Below, one piece after another: positions 23,292-32,879 of a stretch of DNA of 64,000 bases. This DNA is from Ruegeria faecimaris (GTDB taxonomy: Bacteria; Pseudomonadota; Alphaproteobacteria; Rhodobacterales; Rhodobacteraceae): NCBI RefSeq assembly GCF_900182615.1, contig NZ_FXTE01000001.1:620001-684000 (forward strand). Direction: 5' to 3'. The translations under genes and the position numbers were made by a program. The notes below the pieces were generated by a model. The model was not told the DNA's origin and ran no database searches. It was given only the letters and a program-made list of their open reading frames with translations. Each line of letters starts with the position of its first letter. Position 1 is the first letter of the stretch.

Positions 23292-26027
23292 TTACTGGCC
23301 CAACGACCACCAACCGCGCCGTTTTGGCTTGGCAGGCTCCGATGGCGTTTCCGGTTCATCCGCAACCACTTCCAGCACAGGCTCTGTGACTTCTACTGCT
23401 GGTTCCTCAGTGGCTTCAACCGCAACAACCTCTTGAACAGGCTCTGCCGCTTCCGGCGTTTCTTCTGTCGGCACGGCAGTTTCCGAAACCGTTTCCTGTT
23501 TCGGTGCTGCTTCGGCTTCGACAGTTTCGATTTCTGCCGGAGCTTCCGTTTCAGCTTCGACCTTGGCCTCTGGTTCAGCTTTGACGACCTGTTCGGTTAT
23601 CGTCTCGGCATCTTCGGCGTCCTTCTTCTTGCGACGCGGAGCCCGGCGGCGTTTAGGCTTGGCAGGCGCTTCTTCCTGCGTCTCTTCCACCGCTACTACG
23701 GCATCTGTTGCAGGTTCTTCCACAGCTTCTTCGGACGCTTCAGCTGTATCTTCATCAGCCTCCTGCCCGTTAGAATCCTGCCCCTCGGCACCACCATTGC
23801 CCTTCTTGCGACGACGCCGACGGCGCTTGCGCTTGGGTTTGGTTTCATCTTCAGCCTGCGGCGTTTCTTCTTCGACGGTCTCTTCTTCAGAGGCGTCGAC
23901 CATTTCCATCAGCGTGGCATCAACCGATACAACCGGCGCACTGGCTTCGGGAACAATCCGGCTGGCGGTCTTGAACTTCTCCATCGAGAAATCAGGGCTT
24001 ACCAGATGCACATCCCCTTCGATGCGAACCGACAGACCATAGCGCGCCTCAATCTGTGCGATATGCTCGCGCTTTTGGTTCATCAGGAAGTTGGCGATAC
24101 TGACCGGGCAGCGCACCAGCACCTCGCGTGAGCGACGGCGCGTGCCTTCTTCCTCGATCTGGCGCAGAATGCTCAGCGCCATGTTGTCATCCGAACGGAT
24201 CAGGCCGGTACCATGGCAGGCCGGACAAGGCTGTGTCGTTGCCTCCAACATACCGGGACGCAGGCGCTGTCGGCTCATTTCCATCAGACCAAAACCAGAT
24301 ATGCGACCAACCTGGATGCGCGCACGGTCTGTTTTCAGTTTTTCTTTCAGGCGTTTTTCGACAGCGGCGTTGTTCTTCCGCTCGTCCATATCGATAAAAT
24401 CGATGACGATCAGACCGGCCAAATCACGCAGGCGCAACTGGCGAGCCACCTCTTCGGCGGCCTCAAGGTTGGTCTTCAGGGCCGTTTCCTCGATCGAGCC
24501 TTCTTTGGTTGCCCGACCCGAGTTCACGTCGACCGCCACAAGCGCTTCAGTCACGCCGATCACGATATAGCCACCCGATCTCAGCTGTACCGTCGGGTTG
24601 AACATCCCCGCCAGATAGCTTTCCACCTGATAGCGCGCGAACAATGGCAGCGCGTCTTCGTACCGCTGCACATTCTTGGCGTGCGACGGCATGATCATTT
24701 TCATGAAGTCCTTGGCGATGCGATATCCGCCTTCGCCTTCGACCAGAACCTCGTCGATGTCGCGATTATAGAGATCGCGGATCGACCGTTTGATCAGGTC
24801 GCCTTCTTCATAGATCTTCGCAGGCGCGATGGATTTCAACGTCAGCTCGCGGATCTGTTCCCACATACGTTGCAGATATTCGTAATCGCGCTTGATTTCG
24901 GATTTGGTGCGTTTCGCCCCGGCGGTCCGAATGATAAGACCCGCCCCTGTCGGGACGTCGATCTCAGCCGCAATTTCCTTAAGCTTTTTGCGATCAGGCG
25001 CGTTGGTAATCTTACGGCTGATGCCGCCGCCCCGCGCAGTGTTCGGCATCAAAACACAATATCGGCCAGCAAGTGACAAATAAGTGGTCAGAGCTGCACC
25101 TTTGTTGCCACGCTCTTCCTTGACGACCTGCACAAGCAGAACCTGGCGTACTTTGACGACTTCTTGAATCTTGTACCGGCGCGCGCGCGGTTTGCGCGGT
25201 GGACGGATGTCTTCGCTGTCATCTTCGTCGGCAACCGACTCAATGGTCTCGTCTTTTGCGGTGGCGTCCGTACGGGTGTTTTCTTCTTCGTCGTCGCCAG
25301 CCTCGTCAGGGGCGTCCTCGGCGTTGGCTTCAGCGCTTGTCGCGTCATCCGCGTCCGTCTCAGTCGCGGTGCTTTCCTGCGCCTCGGCTTCTTTGTCCGT
25401 GCCTTCCTGATCAGCGCTAGCATCTGATTGATCGACTTCTTCCGCAGGCGCGTCTTCAGTTTCTGCGGTTGCTTCTTCCGCCTCCGGTTCGTCCGTCGGC
25501 TCTTCTACCGGAGTTTCTGCCACATGATCGGCCGGAGATGTTCCTTCTTCTACAGAAGGATCATTGGCCTCATCGCTCTCATCCAGGTCAATCGTTTCCA
25601 TGCCTGTGGGTTCGGACGAGACTTCGACCGATTCCACTGCATCATCCGATTTGATATCGGCAGCCTTGGCGCGCGAGCGCGAACGGCGTCTTTTGGGCTT
25701 GGTTTCCTCAGCCTCATCACGCGCACGCATTGCCTCGGCATAGGCGCGCTCTTCTTCCATCAGAGCTTCGCGATCAGCGACGGGAATCTGATAATAGTCG
25801 GGATGAATTTCCGAGAACGCCAGAAATCCGTGGCGATTTCCGCCATAGTCAACAAAAGCTGCCTGCAGCGAGGGTTCGACCCGTGTAACTTTTGCTAGAT
25901 ATATGTTGCCAGCAAGCTGACGTTTGTTTTCGGATTCAAAATCGAATTCCTCGACCTTGTTTCCGTCAACCACCACGACGCGGGTTTCTTCCGCGTGGGT
26001 GGCATCGATAAGCATTTTCTTAGCCAT
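23292..26027 (-). CDS. rne: Ribonuclease E/G family endoribonuclease
   Basis: Main mRNA-decay and rRNA/tRNA-processing endonuclease. The product has 911 residues. The S1 domain is split: its first part (residues about 35-85) and second part (IQEVVKVRQVLLVQVVKE, about residue 287) are separated by an insertion of about 190 residues, rich in Glu, Asp, Ala and Thr. The catalytic region follows (VIDFIDMD with its metal-binding aspartates), then the zinc link CPACHGTG. The C-terminal third (from about 700) is a low-complexity acidic scaffold with arginine-rich clusters (KPKRKRRRRRRKK), typical of alphaproteobacterial degradosome anchoring. A leader of about 370 bases precedes the ATG, consistent with autoregulation through the 5' UTR. 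Confidence 0.95.
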   Translation of the reverse strand: MAKKMLIDATHAEETRVVVVDGNKVEEFDFESENKRQLAGNIYLAKVTRVEPSLQAAFVDYGGNRHGFLAFSEIHPDYYQIPVADREALMEEERAYAEAMRARDEAEETKPKRRRSRSRAKAADIKSDDAVESVEVSSEPTGMETIDLDESDEANDPSVEEGTSPADHVAETPVEEPTDEPEAEEATAETEDAPAEEVDQSDASADQEGTDKEAEAQESTATETDADDATSAEANAEDAPDEAGDDEEENTRTDATAKDETIESVADEDDSEDIRPPRKPRARRYKIQEVVKVRQVLLVQVVKEERGNKGAALTTYLSLAGRYCVLMPNTARGGGISRKITNAPDRKKLKEIAAEIDVPTGAGLIIRTAGAKRTKSEIKRDYEYLQRMWEQIRELTLKSIAPAKIYEEGDLIKRSIRDLYNRDIDEVLVEGEGGYRIAKDFMKMIMPSHAKNVQRYEDALPLFARYQVESYLAGMFNPTVQLRSGGYIVIGVTEALVAVDVNSGRATKEGSIEETALKTNLEAAEEVARQLRLRDLAGLIVIDFIDMDERKNNAAVEKRLKEKLKTDRARIQVGRISGFGLMEMSRQRLRPGMLEATTQPCPACHGTGLIRSDDNMALSILRQIEEEGTRRRSREVLVRCPVSIANFLMNQKREHIAQIEARYGLSVRIEGDVHLVSPDFSMEKFKTASRIVPEASAPVVSVDATLMEMVDASEEETVEEETPQAEDETKPKRKRRRRRRKKGNGGAEGQDSNGQEADEDTAEASEEAVEEPATDAVVAVEETQEEAPAKPKRRRAPRRKKKDAEDAETITEQVVKAEPEAKVEAETEAPAEIETVEAEAAPKQETVSETAVPTEETPEAAEPVQEVVAVEATEEPAVEVTEPVLEVVADEPETPSEPAKPKRRGWWSLGQ

Positions 26028-26533
26028 GTTTCCTTAGTGCACCGCGCCAAACGCGTTGTCCTAACCCGTCCAGGAGGATGGGTGCTTTTGGGGTGGTGTC
26101 TTGTCAGGGCGATTTCAGACGGCGCGCTGCAGGGTCTGGCACTATGGCCCCCTGCCCGTACACTCAGTCGTTGCGCGCGCGTCATCGCGGTTCTTCTCCG
26201 ACAGGCGCGAACAACCGCTGCCTGCCCATTTATTCCTTTCGCCCGCTTTTCTGCGGGCTCAGGCGTTCAATCACCCCGTTAAGGGGCACAATCGGTCTGC
26301 TTGGCCAGTGTGGGACTTGGTCTCCACCAGTGGCGTAGCAGCGAATCTCAAAGATCGGGACTTTTCGGCGTCAAATCCGCCCAACCCGTCTGGTTACAAT
26401 AAAAGCAGTCCTGTGGAAAAGACAATGGGCAAACTGCATTGAAGACCCCGACCACCGGTCGGGATCTCGTTATCCAGCTAAAAACATCACTTGGTATCAC
26501 CCAAAGGGCGACAAAGGCATCGCCTCAAGCCCG
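26028..26533. other. Intergenic region: rne leader and promoter
   Basis: 506 bases between the rne start and the dctD stop hold no convincing gene. The minus strand should carry the rne promoter and a long leader. Visible elements include a GCCCGC/GCGGGC hairpin at 26240-26257 and a CCCGACC/GGTCGGG hairpin at 26445-26461, neither followed by a T-run. Confidence 0.6.
26396..26425 (-). promoter_or_regulatory. Candidate sigma-70 promoter of rne
   Basis: On the minus strand TTGTCT (26425-26420) and TATTGT (26401-26396) are separated by 18 bases. Transcription from here would give a leader of about 365 bases before the rne ATG. Prediction from consensus only. Confidence 0.4.
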
Positions 26534-27868
26534 TCACAGGTAATCGGAACGTTGCAGGCCATATTTGGCCATCTTCTCATTCAATGTCCGACGCGGCAGG
26601 CATAGTTCATCCATAACCGAGGCAATCGACCCCTTATGTCGCCGCATGGTATTGTCGATCAGCATCCGCTCGAATGCCTCGACATATTCCTTGAGCGGCT
26701 TGCCTTCGGTCGTCATCACGGGCTGCATTTCTTCGTGATCAGACATCAACAGAGACGCGATCGTCCCCGATCCGCGACGGGATTGCAGCACGGCACGTTC
26801 CGCGATGTTTATCAGCTGCCGTACGTTTCCGGGCCACGGCGCTTGCAAAAGCTGAGCTGCCTCTTGCGCACTGACCTGAGGTGCATCGCAGCCGTATTCT
26901 TCAGCGAATTGCTCGCTCAGCCGTGTGAACAGGGTCAGAATGTCTTCACCGCGCTGACGCAGCGGCGGCATTGTGATCCGCAATGCTGCAAGCCTGTAGA
27001 ACAGATCAGGGCGCAGAACGTCCTCGCTGGTTTTCCCAGCTTCCTGCAGGTTAGAAATGGCGACGATGCGGGTTTCGGCAGGTGTGCCCTGATCGTTCAT
27101 GACACTCAGCAGTTTCGCCTGAAGCGTATCGCTGAGCGCCTCGACATCCTCCAGAACCAGAGTTCCACCCCGGGCTTCCTCAATCGCGGGCAACTGGCTG
27201 TCTTCTGGCATCATCGGGCCGAACAGACGCTTTCCCAAGGCCTCTTCTTCGAGAGCAGCACACGAAACCAGAACAAATTTTTTGCCAGCGCGACTGCCAA
27301 CAGCGTGCAACGCATGTGCAACCAGGGTTTTCCCGGTGCCGGTTTCTCCGTCGATCAGAACATGACCGTCAGCCTGCCCCAGATCCAGAATATCCTCGCG
27401 CAGGCGCTCCATCACGGGGCTGGCACCGATGAGCTTGTTCATAATCTGAGTGCCACCGGACAGCTCGCGGCGCAGGGCCCTATTGTCCAGCGTCAACCGG
27501 CGGGCATTGCTGGCACGTTTGGCCAGTTCGGACATCCGATCCGGGTTAAACGGCTTTTCGAGGAAATCAAACGCACCCACGCGCATGGCCTCAACCGCCA
27601 TTGGCACGTCACCGTGGCCGGTAATCATGATCACCGGCAAGGTGCTGTCCGCGCCCATCAGCTTTTTCAACAGCTGGATACCGTCCATACCAGGCATCTT
27701 GATGTCCGATATGACGATACCCGGATAATCCGGACCCAGAACTTTCAGTGCATCCTCGGCACTGGAAAAGGTTTCAGTGTCATATCCCGACAGTGCCAGC
27801 CATTGGCTGATCGACTGGCGCATGTCCTGTTCGTCATCAACAATGGCGATTTTCATGGCCTGTGCCAT
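26534..27868 (-). CDS. dctD: DctD-like response regulator with AAA+ domain lacking the GAFTGA loop
   Basis: The product has 444 residues: a receiver domain (D11/D12, phosphorylation site D55 in VISDIKMPG), an AAA+ ATPase domain (Walker A GETGTGKT, residues 174-181; Walker B-like GGTLVLEDVEAL about 234) and a Fis-type helix-turn-helix at the C-terminus (GSIASVMDELCLPRRTLNEKM). NtrC-family activators carry GAFTGA between these ATPase motifs to contact sigma-54; here the corresponding stretch reads LFGPMMPEDSQLPAIEEA (residues 216-232) and the motif is missing. The second ATG (27868) has AGGA 6 bases upstream; another ATG is two codons earlier. Pairs with dctB; probable regulator of C4-dicarboxylate uptake. 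Confidence 0.9.
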   Translation of the reverse strand: MAQAMKIAIVDDEQDMRQSISQWLALSGYDTETFSSAEDALKVLGPDYPGIVISDIKMPGMDGIQLLKKLMGADSTLPVIMITGHGDVPMAVEAMRVGAFDFLEKPFNPDRMSELAKRASNARRLTLDNRALRRELSGGTQIMNKLIGASPVMERLREDILDLGQADGHVLIDGETGTGKTLVAHALHAVGSRAGKKFVLVSCAALEEEALGKRLFGPMMPEDSQLPAIEEARGGTLVLEDVEALSDTLQAKLLSVMNDQGTPAETRIVAISNLQEAGKTSEDVLRPDLFYRLAALRITMPPLRQRGEDILTLFTRLSEQFAEEYGCDAPQVSAQEAAQLLQAPWPGNVRQLINIAERAVLQSRRGSGTIASLLMSDHEEMQPVMTTEGKPLKEYVEAFERMLIDNTMRRHKGSIASVMDELCLPRRTLNEKMAKYGLQRSDYL

Positions 27869-27880
27869 ATTCATTCCTCG

Positions 27881-29659
27881 TTATTCAGCGGCCTCAAGGC
27901 CATCGCTTCCAAGTATCGGCAGTTGCATCTCAAACACCGCGCCACCGTGCTGGCTGTTGCGCGCGGTCAGCCGTCCCCCATGGTCGTTCACGATACCGGA
28001 TGAGATGGCAAGCCCCAGACCGACTCCATCGCCGGGTTGTTTGGTCGTGTAGAACGGCTCAAACAGGTTTTCGATGTCTTCAATCCCATAGCCATTATCG
28101 CGTACAGTCAGCACCGCCTGGTCACCCGCGGCCAGTATGATTTCAACATCCGGTTCCGATACAGACTTGGTGGCGTCCAAGGCATTACGCAAGAGGTTCA
28201 CCATCACCTGTTCGATCCGCATGCGGTCGCCCATGACTAGTACGCTTTCTTCCGGCAGTATCTGCGTAATCTTGACGTGCCTCTGTCGCAGTTGCGGCTC
28301 CATCATGGAGAGGGACGAAGCGAGCGCTTCGCCAAGGTTAACTGGTGAAAACGCATCCGCACCCTTGCGGGCATAGGACTTGAGCTGGCGTGTTATTGCG
28401 CCCATTCGTTCAATCAGACCGTCGATGCGGCCAAAGCTGGCCAGCGCCTCTTCGGGGCGGTTCCGTCGCAGCAGCAAACGCGCGCCGGCAAGATAGGTCT
28501 TCATTGCAGCCAAAGGTTGATTCAGCTCGTGGCTGACGGCCGCAGACATCTCGCCCAGGGCTGCGAGTTTCGAGCTTTGGGCCAGCGTCTGCTCGGCTAC
28601 TTCCAGCGTCTTTTCAACCCGTTCCCTCTCAGCGATTTCCCGCTGTAACCTTGCGTTCAATGCGCGAAGCTCTGCCGACTCGCGCTGGAACAAGGCCATT
28701 CTGAACGTGGCCCTACGGCTGAGCGCATAGAAGGCAAGCGCCAACAGAATCGCAAAACCCATGATTTCCAATGCAAGAACGCTGTTTACCTTCTCACGGA
28801 TCGAGGCGTAGGTCGTGAACGAGGTCATCGTCCAGCCGCGGAATGGAATGCGTGTCTCCATGCGGATCACCGCCTCGCCCTGCAAATAGGCGTCGGGGGG
28901 CAGAGCCGTCCAATCGGTCGTGGCCCTGATAGCGCGCTGGATGGCACTTTGCGGCGGCTGCCGCAGCATGGCAGCCCCCTCCTCTACTCCGCGCCATTGC
29001 GGTTCGGTTGACAGAATAATGGTGCCCGTACTGTCAGCGACCAGAACAGCATCGGAGATACCTGCCCAGGCGCGTTCGAATTTCTGCAGATCAACCTCGA
29101 CAACGATGACACCAAGGATATCCGACGAGGCCTCCATCCGGCGCGAATAGATAAAGCTGTAACCACCGGATTCCTTTTCAATCACGGTGAAGATGGTCGA
29201 GTTTGACCGAATGGAATCTACAAAATACGGCGCGTTTCTGTGCGTCTCGCCCAACCGGCTGCGATCAGTTGCGGCAACAGATCGGCCATCCCGGTCTAAA
29301 AGCATCAAGGATGCGGCGCCTATCTCTTCGACAAAAGAAATAAGTCGCTGCGTGGACAGTGTAAAATCGCTGGATTGCAACGCCGAGATCAGCGTCGGAT
29401 CCCGCGCTAGCAGCTGCGGCACAATCGCATTTCTGCGCAGCTCGCTCAGCAGGTTCCCGGAATACAGAGCAAGGCGCAGTTCGGCCCGGTTTCGCGTGGA
29501 TTCAGTAAACCGATCCGTCAGCAGACTGTTGGTTATCCATATCGTCGCAACCGTTACCAACAAAAGCACCAGAACAGCCGCGCGCAAAGGCCAGCCAAGA
29601 GGCGCAGCGCGGAGCGGTTTGAACAGTGCAGACCAGGTAGAGCGTGTGTCGGAACTCAT
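27881..29659 (-). CDS. dctB: C4-dicarboxylate sensor histidine kinase DctB-like
   Basis: Membrane sensor kinase of 592 residues. Membrane segments flank a periplasmic double-PAS (dCACHE-like) region (residues about 50-295), followed by a coiled linker (ELRALNARLQREIAERERVEK) and the kinase core: H-box AVSHELNQPLAAMKTY (DctB-type phospho-acceptor), N-box MVNLLRNALDA, and G-boxes VRDNGYGIEDIE and GVGLGLAISSGIV. It ends 7 bases before dctD and forms a two-component pair with it. Signal specificity (C4-dicarboxylates) is inferred from the family. Confidence 0.92.
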   Translation of the reverse strand: MSSDTRSTWSALFKPLRAAPLGWPLRAAVLVLLLVTVATIWITNSLLTDRFTESTRNRAELRLALYSGNLLSELRRNAIVPQLLARDPTLISALQSSDFTLSTQRLISFVEEIGAASLMLLDRDGRSVAATDRSRLGETHRNAPYFVDSIRSNSTIFTVIEKESGGYSFIYSRRMEASSDILGVIVVEVDLQKFERAWAGISDAVLVADSTGTIILSTEPQWRGVEEGAAMLRQPPQSAIQRAIRATTDWTALPPDAYLQGEAVIRMETRIPFRGWTMTSFTTYASIREKVNSVLALEIMGFAILLALAFYALSRRATFRMALFQRESAELRALNARLQREIAERERVEKTLEVAEQTLAQSSKLAALGEMSAAVSHELNQPLAAMKTYLAGARLLLRRNRPEEALASFGRIDGLIERMGAITRQLKSYARKGADAFSPVNLGEALASSLSMMEPQLRQRHVKITQILPEESVLVMGDRMRIEQVMVNLLRNALDATKSVSEPDVEIILAAGDQAVLTVRDNGYGIEDIENLFEPFYTTKQPGDGVGLGLAISSGIVNDHGGRLTARNSQHGGAVFEMQLPILGSDGLEAAE

Positions 29660-29695
29660 CCCCGAAAGTTACGCGGGCTAAGATGCAAGCTCAAG

Positions 29696-30364
29696 TCACG
29701 CAGGTGCGACAATGCCCGACAATGCGCGAAACAATGCCGTTCCATCGGTGCCACCATGCCCTTCGTCTGCCGCTCGTTCGGGATGCGGCATCATACCAAG
29801 AACACGGCGGTTTTCAGACAGAATGCCCGCAATGTCGCCAACCGAGCCGTTTGGATTCTCGGTATAGGTGAATGCGATCCGGTCGTGATCCCTGAGCGCG
29901 GACAATGTAGCCTCATCCGCGAAATAGTTTCCATCATGATGTGCAATCGGAATGCCGATCACATCGCCAGCGTTATAGCCTTGGGTAAAGGCGCTGTCGC
30001 TGGTTGCGACCTTCAGGCCTACGGTACGACAGATATATTTCAGGTTCGCATTGCGCAGCAGAGCGCCGGGCAGAATGCCCGTTTCTGTCAGGATCTGAAA
30101 ACCGTTACAGATACCAACCGCATACCCACCCCGTTCGGTGTGGTCGACCACGGCCTTGCAGATCGGGGATTGTGCGGCAATCGCTCCGCAGCGCAGGTAG
30201 TCTCCATAAGAAAACCCGCCGGGGACACCGACAATGTCCACGCCCTTGGGCAGAGCGGCATCTTTATGCCAGACCATGTCTACCTGGAACCCGGCCTGTT
30301 CAAAGGCAACGGCAAGATCCCGATCACAGTTGGAACCGGGGAAAACGATGACAGCTGCGCGCAT
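29696..30364 (-). CDS. purQ: Phosphoribosylformylglycinamidine synthase subunit PurQ
   Basis: Glutaminase subunit of the three-protein FGAM synthase (PurS-PurQ-PurL), supplying ammonia in step 4 of purine synthesis. The 222-residue class I amidotransferase shows the nucleophile C86 in AVGICNGFQ and the His/Glu pair in [11 protein letters not shown] 30364 follows GGAGGG; a longer in-frame start would overlap purS. purS lies 22 bases upstream, and the small purL is at 49-51 kb. Confidence 0.96.
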   Translation of the reverse strand: MRAAVIVFPGSNCDRDLAVAFEQAGFQVDMVWHKDAALPKGVDIVGVPGGFSYGDYLRCGAIAAQSPICKAVVDHTERGGYAVGICNGFQILTETGILPGALLRNANLKYICRTVGLKVATSDSAFTQGYNAGDVIGIPIAHHDGNYFADEATLSALRDHDRIAFTYTENPNGSVGDIAGILSENRRVLGMMPHPERAADEGHGGTDGTALFRALSGIVAPA

Positions 30365-30386
30365 GGCTAGCCCTCCTGCAAGCGGT

Positions 30387-30617
30387 TCAGACCAGTTCGA
30401 TCTCGTAGCGTTCGATGACCGTGTTAGCCAACAGTTTTTCGCACATCTCGGTGACGTCCGATTCCGTCGCACCCTCGGCGAGTTCAAGATCAATCACCTT
30501 GCCCTGACGGACGCCTTCGACCTGATCAAAACCCATGGCACCCAATGCGTGGCGCACCGCTTCACCCTGAGGGTCAAGTACCCCGGTTTTCAGCATCACA
30601 TGCACACGTGCTTTCAT
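30387..30617 (-). CDS. purS: Phosphoribosylformylglycinamidine synthase subunit PurS
   Basis: The 76-residue small subunit that bridges PurQ and PurL. It starts [21 protein letters not shown] and shows the typical [14 protein letters not shown] and [16 protein letters not shown] segments. Followed by purQ on the same strand. Confidence 0.95.
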   Translation of the reverse strand: MKARVHVMLKTGVLDPQGEAVRHALGAMGFDQVEGVRQGKVIDLELAEGATESDVTEMCEKLLANTVIERYEIELV

Positions 30618-30712
30618 TTACTGCAACTCCAGCTGAGGGCCGGTATTTGAGGCCCGTTCCGTTGTGCGCGGGGATAGCGCGACTGTCGGCGTTCGACAAC
30701 CCTTGTCAGCAC

Positions 30713-31372
30713 CTACTCGGAACCCTTTAGCGCGGGATAATGCGTATCTATTGCGTTGAAAGTCCCTGTCAGAACCATTTCAACCGCTACGGCAACCAAA
30801 ATGATGGCCATAACACGGGTGATCACATTGATCATTGTCGGCCCAAAGAACCTGGAAATAGGGTCAGCGAATAACAATCCCAGCCCGACAATAGCGCAGG
30901 CAATCAATACGGCCGCCCCCAAAGTTACTACCTCGGCGCCGTCGGGCAAACTATGCGCGAACACAATGGTTGTCGCGATAGTGCCGGGCCCAATCGTTAA
31001 CGGGATAGCCAGGGGAACAACCGCAATGTTCTTCTTCTGCGCGCCATCTTTAACGGCTTTCTGATCGCTTTCTGACCGGTCAGACGCGTTCAGCATCGAC
31101 ATACCAACCCCAAGAATGATCAACCCACCAGCGATGCGAAAAGACGGAATGTCGATACCGAAAAGCGCCAGAATTTCTTCGCCGATCAGTACCGAAATCA
31201 GTGATACAATCACAACCGTGGCTGTCACAACCATTGCAACGCGTTTACGTTCTGGCGGGCTATACCCCTCGGTCATGCTGAGGAAAATCGGGATGCCGTA
31301 TAGCGGGTTGAAAATCGCCAGCAGCGCAGCGAGGAACTTTAAAAATACTGCCTGATCAAATAGCTCGGCCAT
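30713..31372 (-). CDS. MarC/UPF0056 family membrane protein
   Basis: A 219-residue protein with six predicted membrane helices and the family patterns LLAIFNPLYGIPIFLSMT, FRIAGGLIILGVGMSML and PLAIPLTIGPGTIATTIV. Originally linked to multiple antibiotic resistance by its name, but that role has not held up; members may transport amino acids. No transporter partners are nearby. Lies between purS and purC with terminators or gaps on both sides. Confidence 0.88.
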   Translation of the reverse strand: MAELFDQAVFLKFLAALLAIFNPLYGIPIFLSMTEGYSPPERKRVAMVVTATVVIVSLISVLIGEEILALFGIDIPSFRIAGGLIILGVGMSMLNASDRSESDQKAVKDGAQKKNIAVVPLAIPLTIGPGTIATTIVFAHSLPDGAEVVTLGAAVLIACAIVGLGLLFADPISRFFGPTMINVITRVMAIILVAVAVEMVLTGTFNAIDTHYPALKGSE

Positions 31373-31447
31373 TTTTATTCACCCGATTACGCTTGTTCAA
31401 CAAACAATGCCGGACAAGCTGCGGCCCTGTCAAATACCAGATCTCAA

Positions 31448-31480
31448 ATAAAAACGCCGCCCAATATCGGCGGCGTTTTT
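31448..31480. terminator. Terminator between marC-like gene and purC
   Basis: ACGCCGCC and GGCGGCGT, flanked by five-base A- and T-runs, form a strong hairpin with a seven-base loop. It ends purC on the minus strand before the marC-like gene. Confidence 0.92.
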
Positions 31481-31501
31481 GCGTTGTTCTTCGGCTTTCG
31501 A

Positions 31502-32257
31502 TCAGTTGATCAGGGTCGGTTTGGACACATTGCTTTTCGGCATAACGCCTAAGCGACGCGCAACTTCCGAGTAGGCGTCGGTCAGGCTGCCCAGGTCGCG
31601 GCGGAATACGTCCTTGTCTAGCTTCTGGCCGGTTTCGATATCCCAAAGACGGCAGCTGTCTGGGCTGATTTCATCCGCTATGATCAGGCGCTGGAAGTCA
31701 CCTTCATAGACGCGACCAATTTCAATTTTGAAATCGACCAGACGAATGCCAACCGCCAGCATCACACCGCTCATGAAATCATTCACCCGCAATGCGAGGC
31801 TAAGAATGTCTTCCATGTCCTGCTGGCTGGCCCAGCCAAAGGCGGCGATATGTTCTTCGGTGACAAGAGGATCACCCAACGCGTCGTCCTTGTAGCAGTA
31901 TTCCACTATCGGGCGCGGCAGCTGTGTCCCCTCGGCAATGCCAAGGCGTTTGGACATCGTGCCAGCCGCGAAATTGCGAACAATAACTTCAAGCGGTACG
32001 ATTTCGCAGTTGCGGACCAACTGTTCGCGCATGTTCAGGCGACGGATGAAATGGGTCGGCACACCGATTTGATTCAACCCGTTCATGAAGTATTCGCTCA
32101 GGCGGTTGTTCAGCACACCTTTCCCGTCGATCACGTCCTTCTTTTCAGCGTTGAAGGCGGTGGCGTCATCCTTGAAATACTGCACGATTGTACCCGGTTC
32201 AGGGCCTTCATACAAAATCTTGGCTTTACCTTCGTAAATTTTCTTGCGACGCGCCAT
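31502..32257 (-). CDS. purC: Phosphoribosylaminoimidazole-succinocarboxamide synthase
   Basis: SAICAR synthetase, step 8 of purine synthesis, joining aspartate to CAIR with ATP. The 251-residue protein begins [22 protein letters not shown] and has [24 protein letters not shown] residues ([16 protein letters not shown]) and [10 protein letters not shown], typical of the family. ATG 32257 has GGAAAGG upstream. Near purSQ but separated from them by the marC-like gene and a terminator. Confidence 0.96.
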   Translation of the reverse strand: MARRKKIYEGKAKILYEGPEPGTIVQYFKDDATAFNAEKKDVIDGKGVLNNRLSEYFMNGLNQIGVPTHFIRRLNMREQLVRNCEIVPLEVIVRNFAAGTMSKRLGIAEGTQLPRPIVEYCYKDDALGDPLVTEEHIAAFGWASQQDMEDILSLALRVNDFMSGVMLAVGIRLVDFKIEIGRVYEGDFQRLIIADEISPDSCRLWDIETGQKLDKDVFRRDLGSLTDAYSEVARRLGVMPKSNVSKPTLIN

Positions 32258-32377
32258 GAGCGACCTTTCCAGACTGTCGCGAGGGAAAAAGTTCCTTCGC
32301 CTTGGCGCTCTCTTAGTCCAACCCCCACCTTCCCGCAAGTTCCGAGGACCGAGAGGCTTTGACGCAGCGCAAATACC

Positions 32378-32406
32378 TTGCACCCGGATCGTCGTATCGT
32401 CATATC
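32378..32406 (+). promoter_or_regulatory. Candidate promoter of the zeta-subunit gene
   Basis: TTGCAC (32378-32383) and CATATC (32401-32406) with 17-base spacing, 38 bases before the ATG of the DUF1476 gene. Consensus match is moderate. Confidence 0.35.
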
Positions 32407-32443
32407 ATTAAGGAAAGAACTACCAACCCAAGGGGTCCAACTG

Positions 32444-32761
32444 ATGACTACGTTTGACGAGCGCGAAAACGCATTCGAAGCAAAATTCGCCCATGATGAA
32501 GAAATGCAGTTCAAAGCACAGGCGCGTTGCAACAAACTGCTTGGCCTTTGGGCGGCCGAAAAACTGGGCAAAACCGGTAATGAAGCCGATGAATACGCAA
32601 AATCCGTTGTGATTTCAGACCTGGAAGAAACCGGGCACGAGGATGTCGTGCGCAAAGTTTCCGGCGATCTCGGGGATCTGTCTTCGGATGACGATATCCG
32701 TGCAAAAATGGCCGAGTTTCTGGTCGAGGCCAAAGCACAGGTTCTCAACGAAACCAACTAA
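32444..32761 (+). CDS. F1-ATPase inhibitor subunit zeta (DUF1476)
   Basis: The 105-residue protein resembles the Paracoccus denitrificans zeta subunit, which blocks ATP hydrolysis by the F1FO ATP synthase in Alphaproteobacteria. The N-terminal inhibitory region MTTFDERENAFEAKFAHDEE is followed by CNKLLGLWAAEKLGK and a C-terminal helical domain (VRKVSGDLGDLSSDDDIR). The start codon is preceded by AAGGGG. It stands alone, not in the atp operons, and ends at a strong terminator. Confidence 0.88.
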   Translation: MTTFDERENAFEAKFAHDEEMQFKAQARCNKLLGLWAAEKLGKTGNEADEYAKSVVISDLEETGHEDVVRKVSGDLGDLSSDDDIRAKMAEFLVEAKAQVLNETN

Positions 32762-32810
32762 GGTCTCCCCGCAATATTCATGATCTTCATGAGATTTATG
32801 AATTTGATTT

Positions 32811-32849
32811 GACGCCCCGGTCATGAGACACGGGGCGTCTCGCATTTTT
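32811..32849 (+). terminator. Terminator after the zeta-subunit gene
   Basis: GACGCCCCG (32811-32819) pairs perfectly with CGGGGCGTC (32831-32839); TCGCATTTTTAG follows. It ends 40 bases before the methyltransferase start, so it could also act as an attenuator in that gene's leader. Confidence 0.75.
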
Positions 32850-32879
32850 AGCGCGGCTCGCCAGTTTCGGAATATTCTT

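Noticed and set aside
23433..25076. Long open frames on the plus strand opposite rne
   Set aside because: They mirror the biased Glu/Ala-rich codons of rne, have no ribosome sites and no recognisable domains.
26445..26461. Hairpin CCCGACC/GGTCGGG as a dctD terminator
   Set aside because: No T-run follows on either strand, so the function stays open.
26636..28003. A 455-residue open frame opposite dctD
   Set aside because: It lies wholly antisense to a well-supported regulator gene and shows no family pattern; it is a by-product of high GC content.
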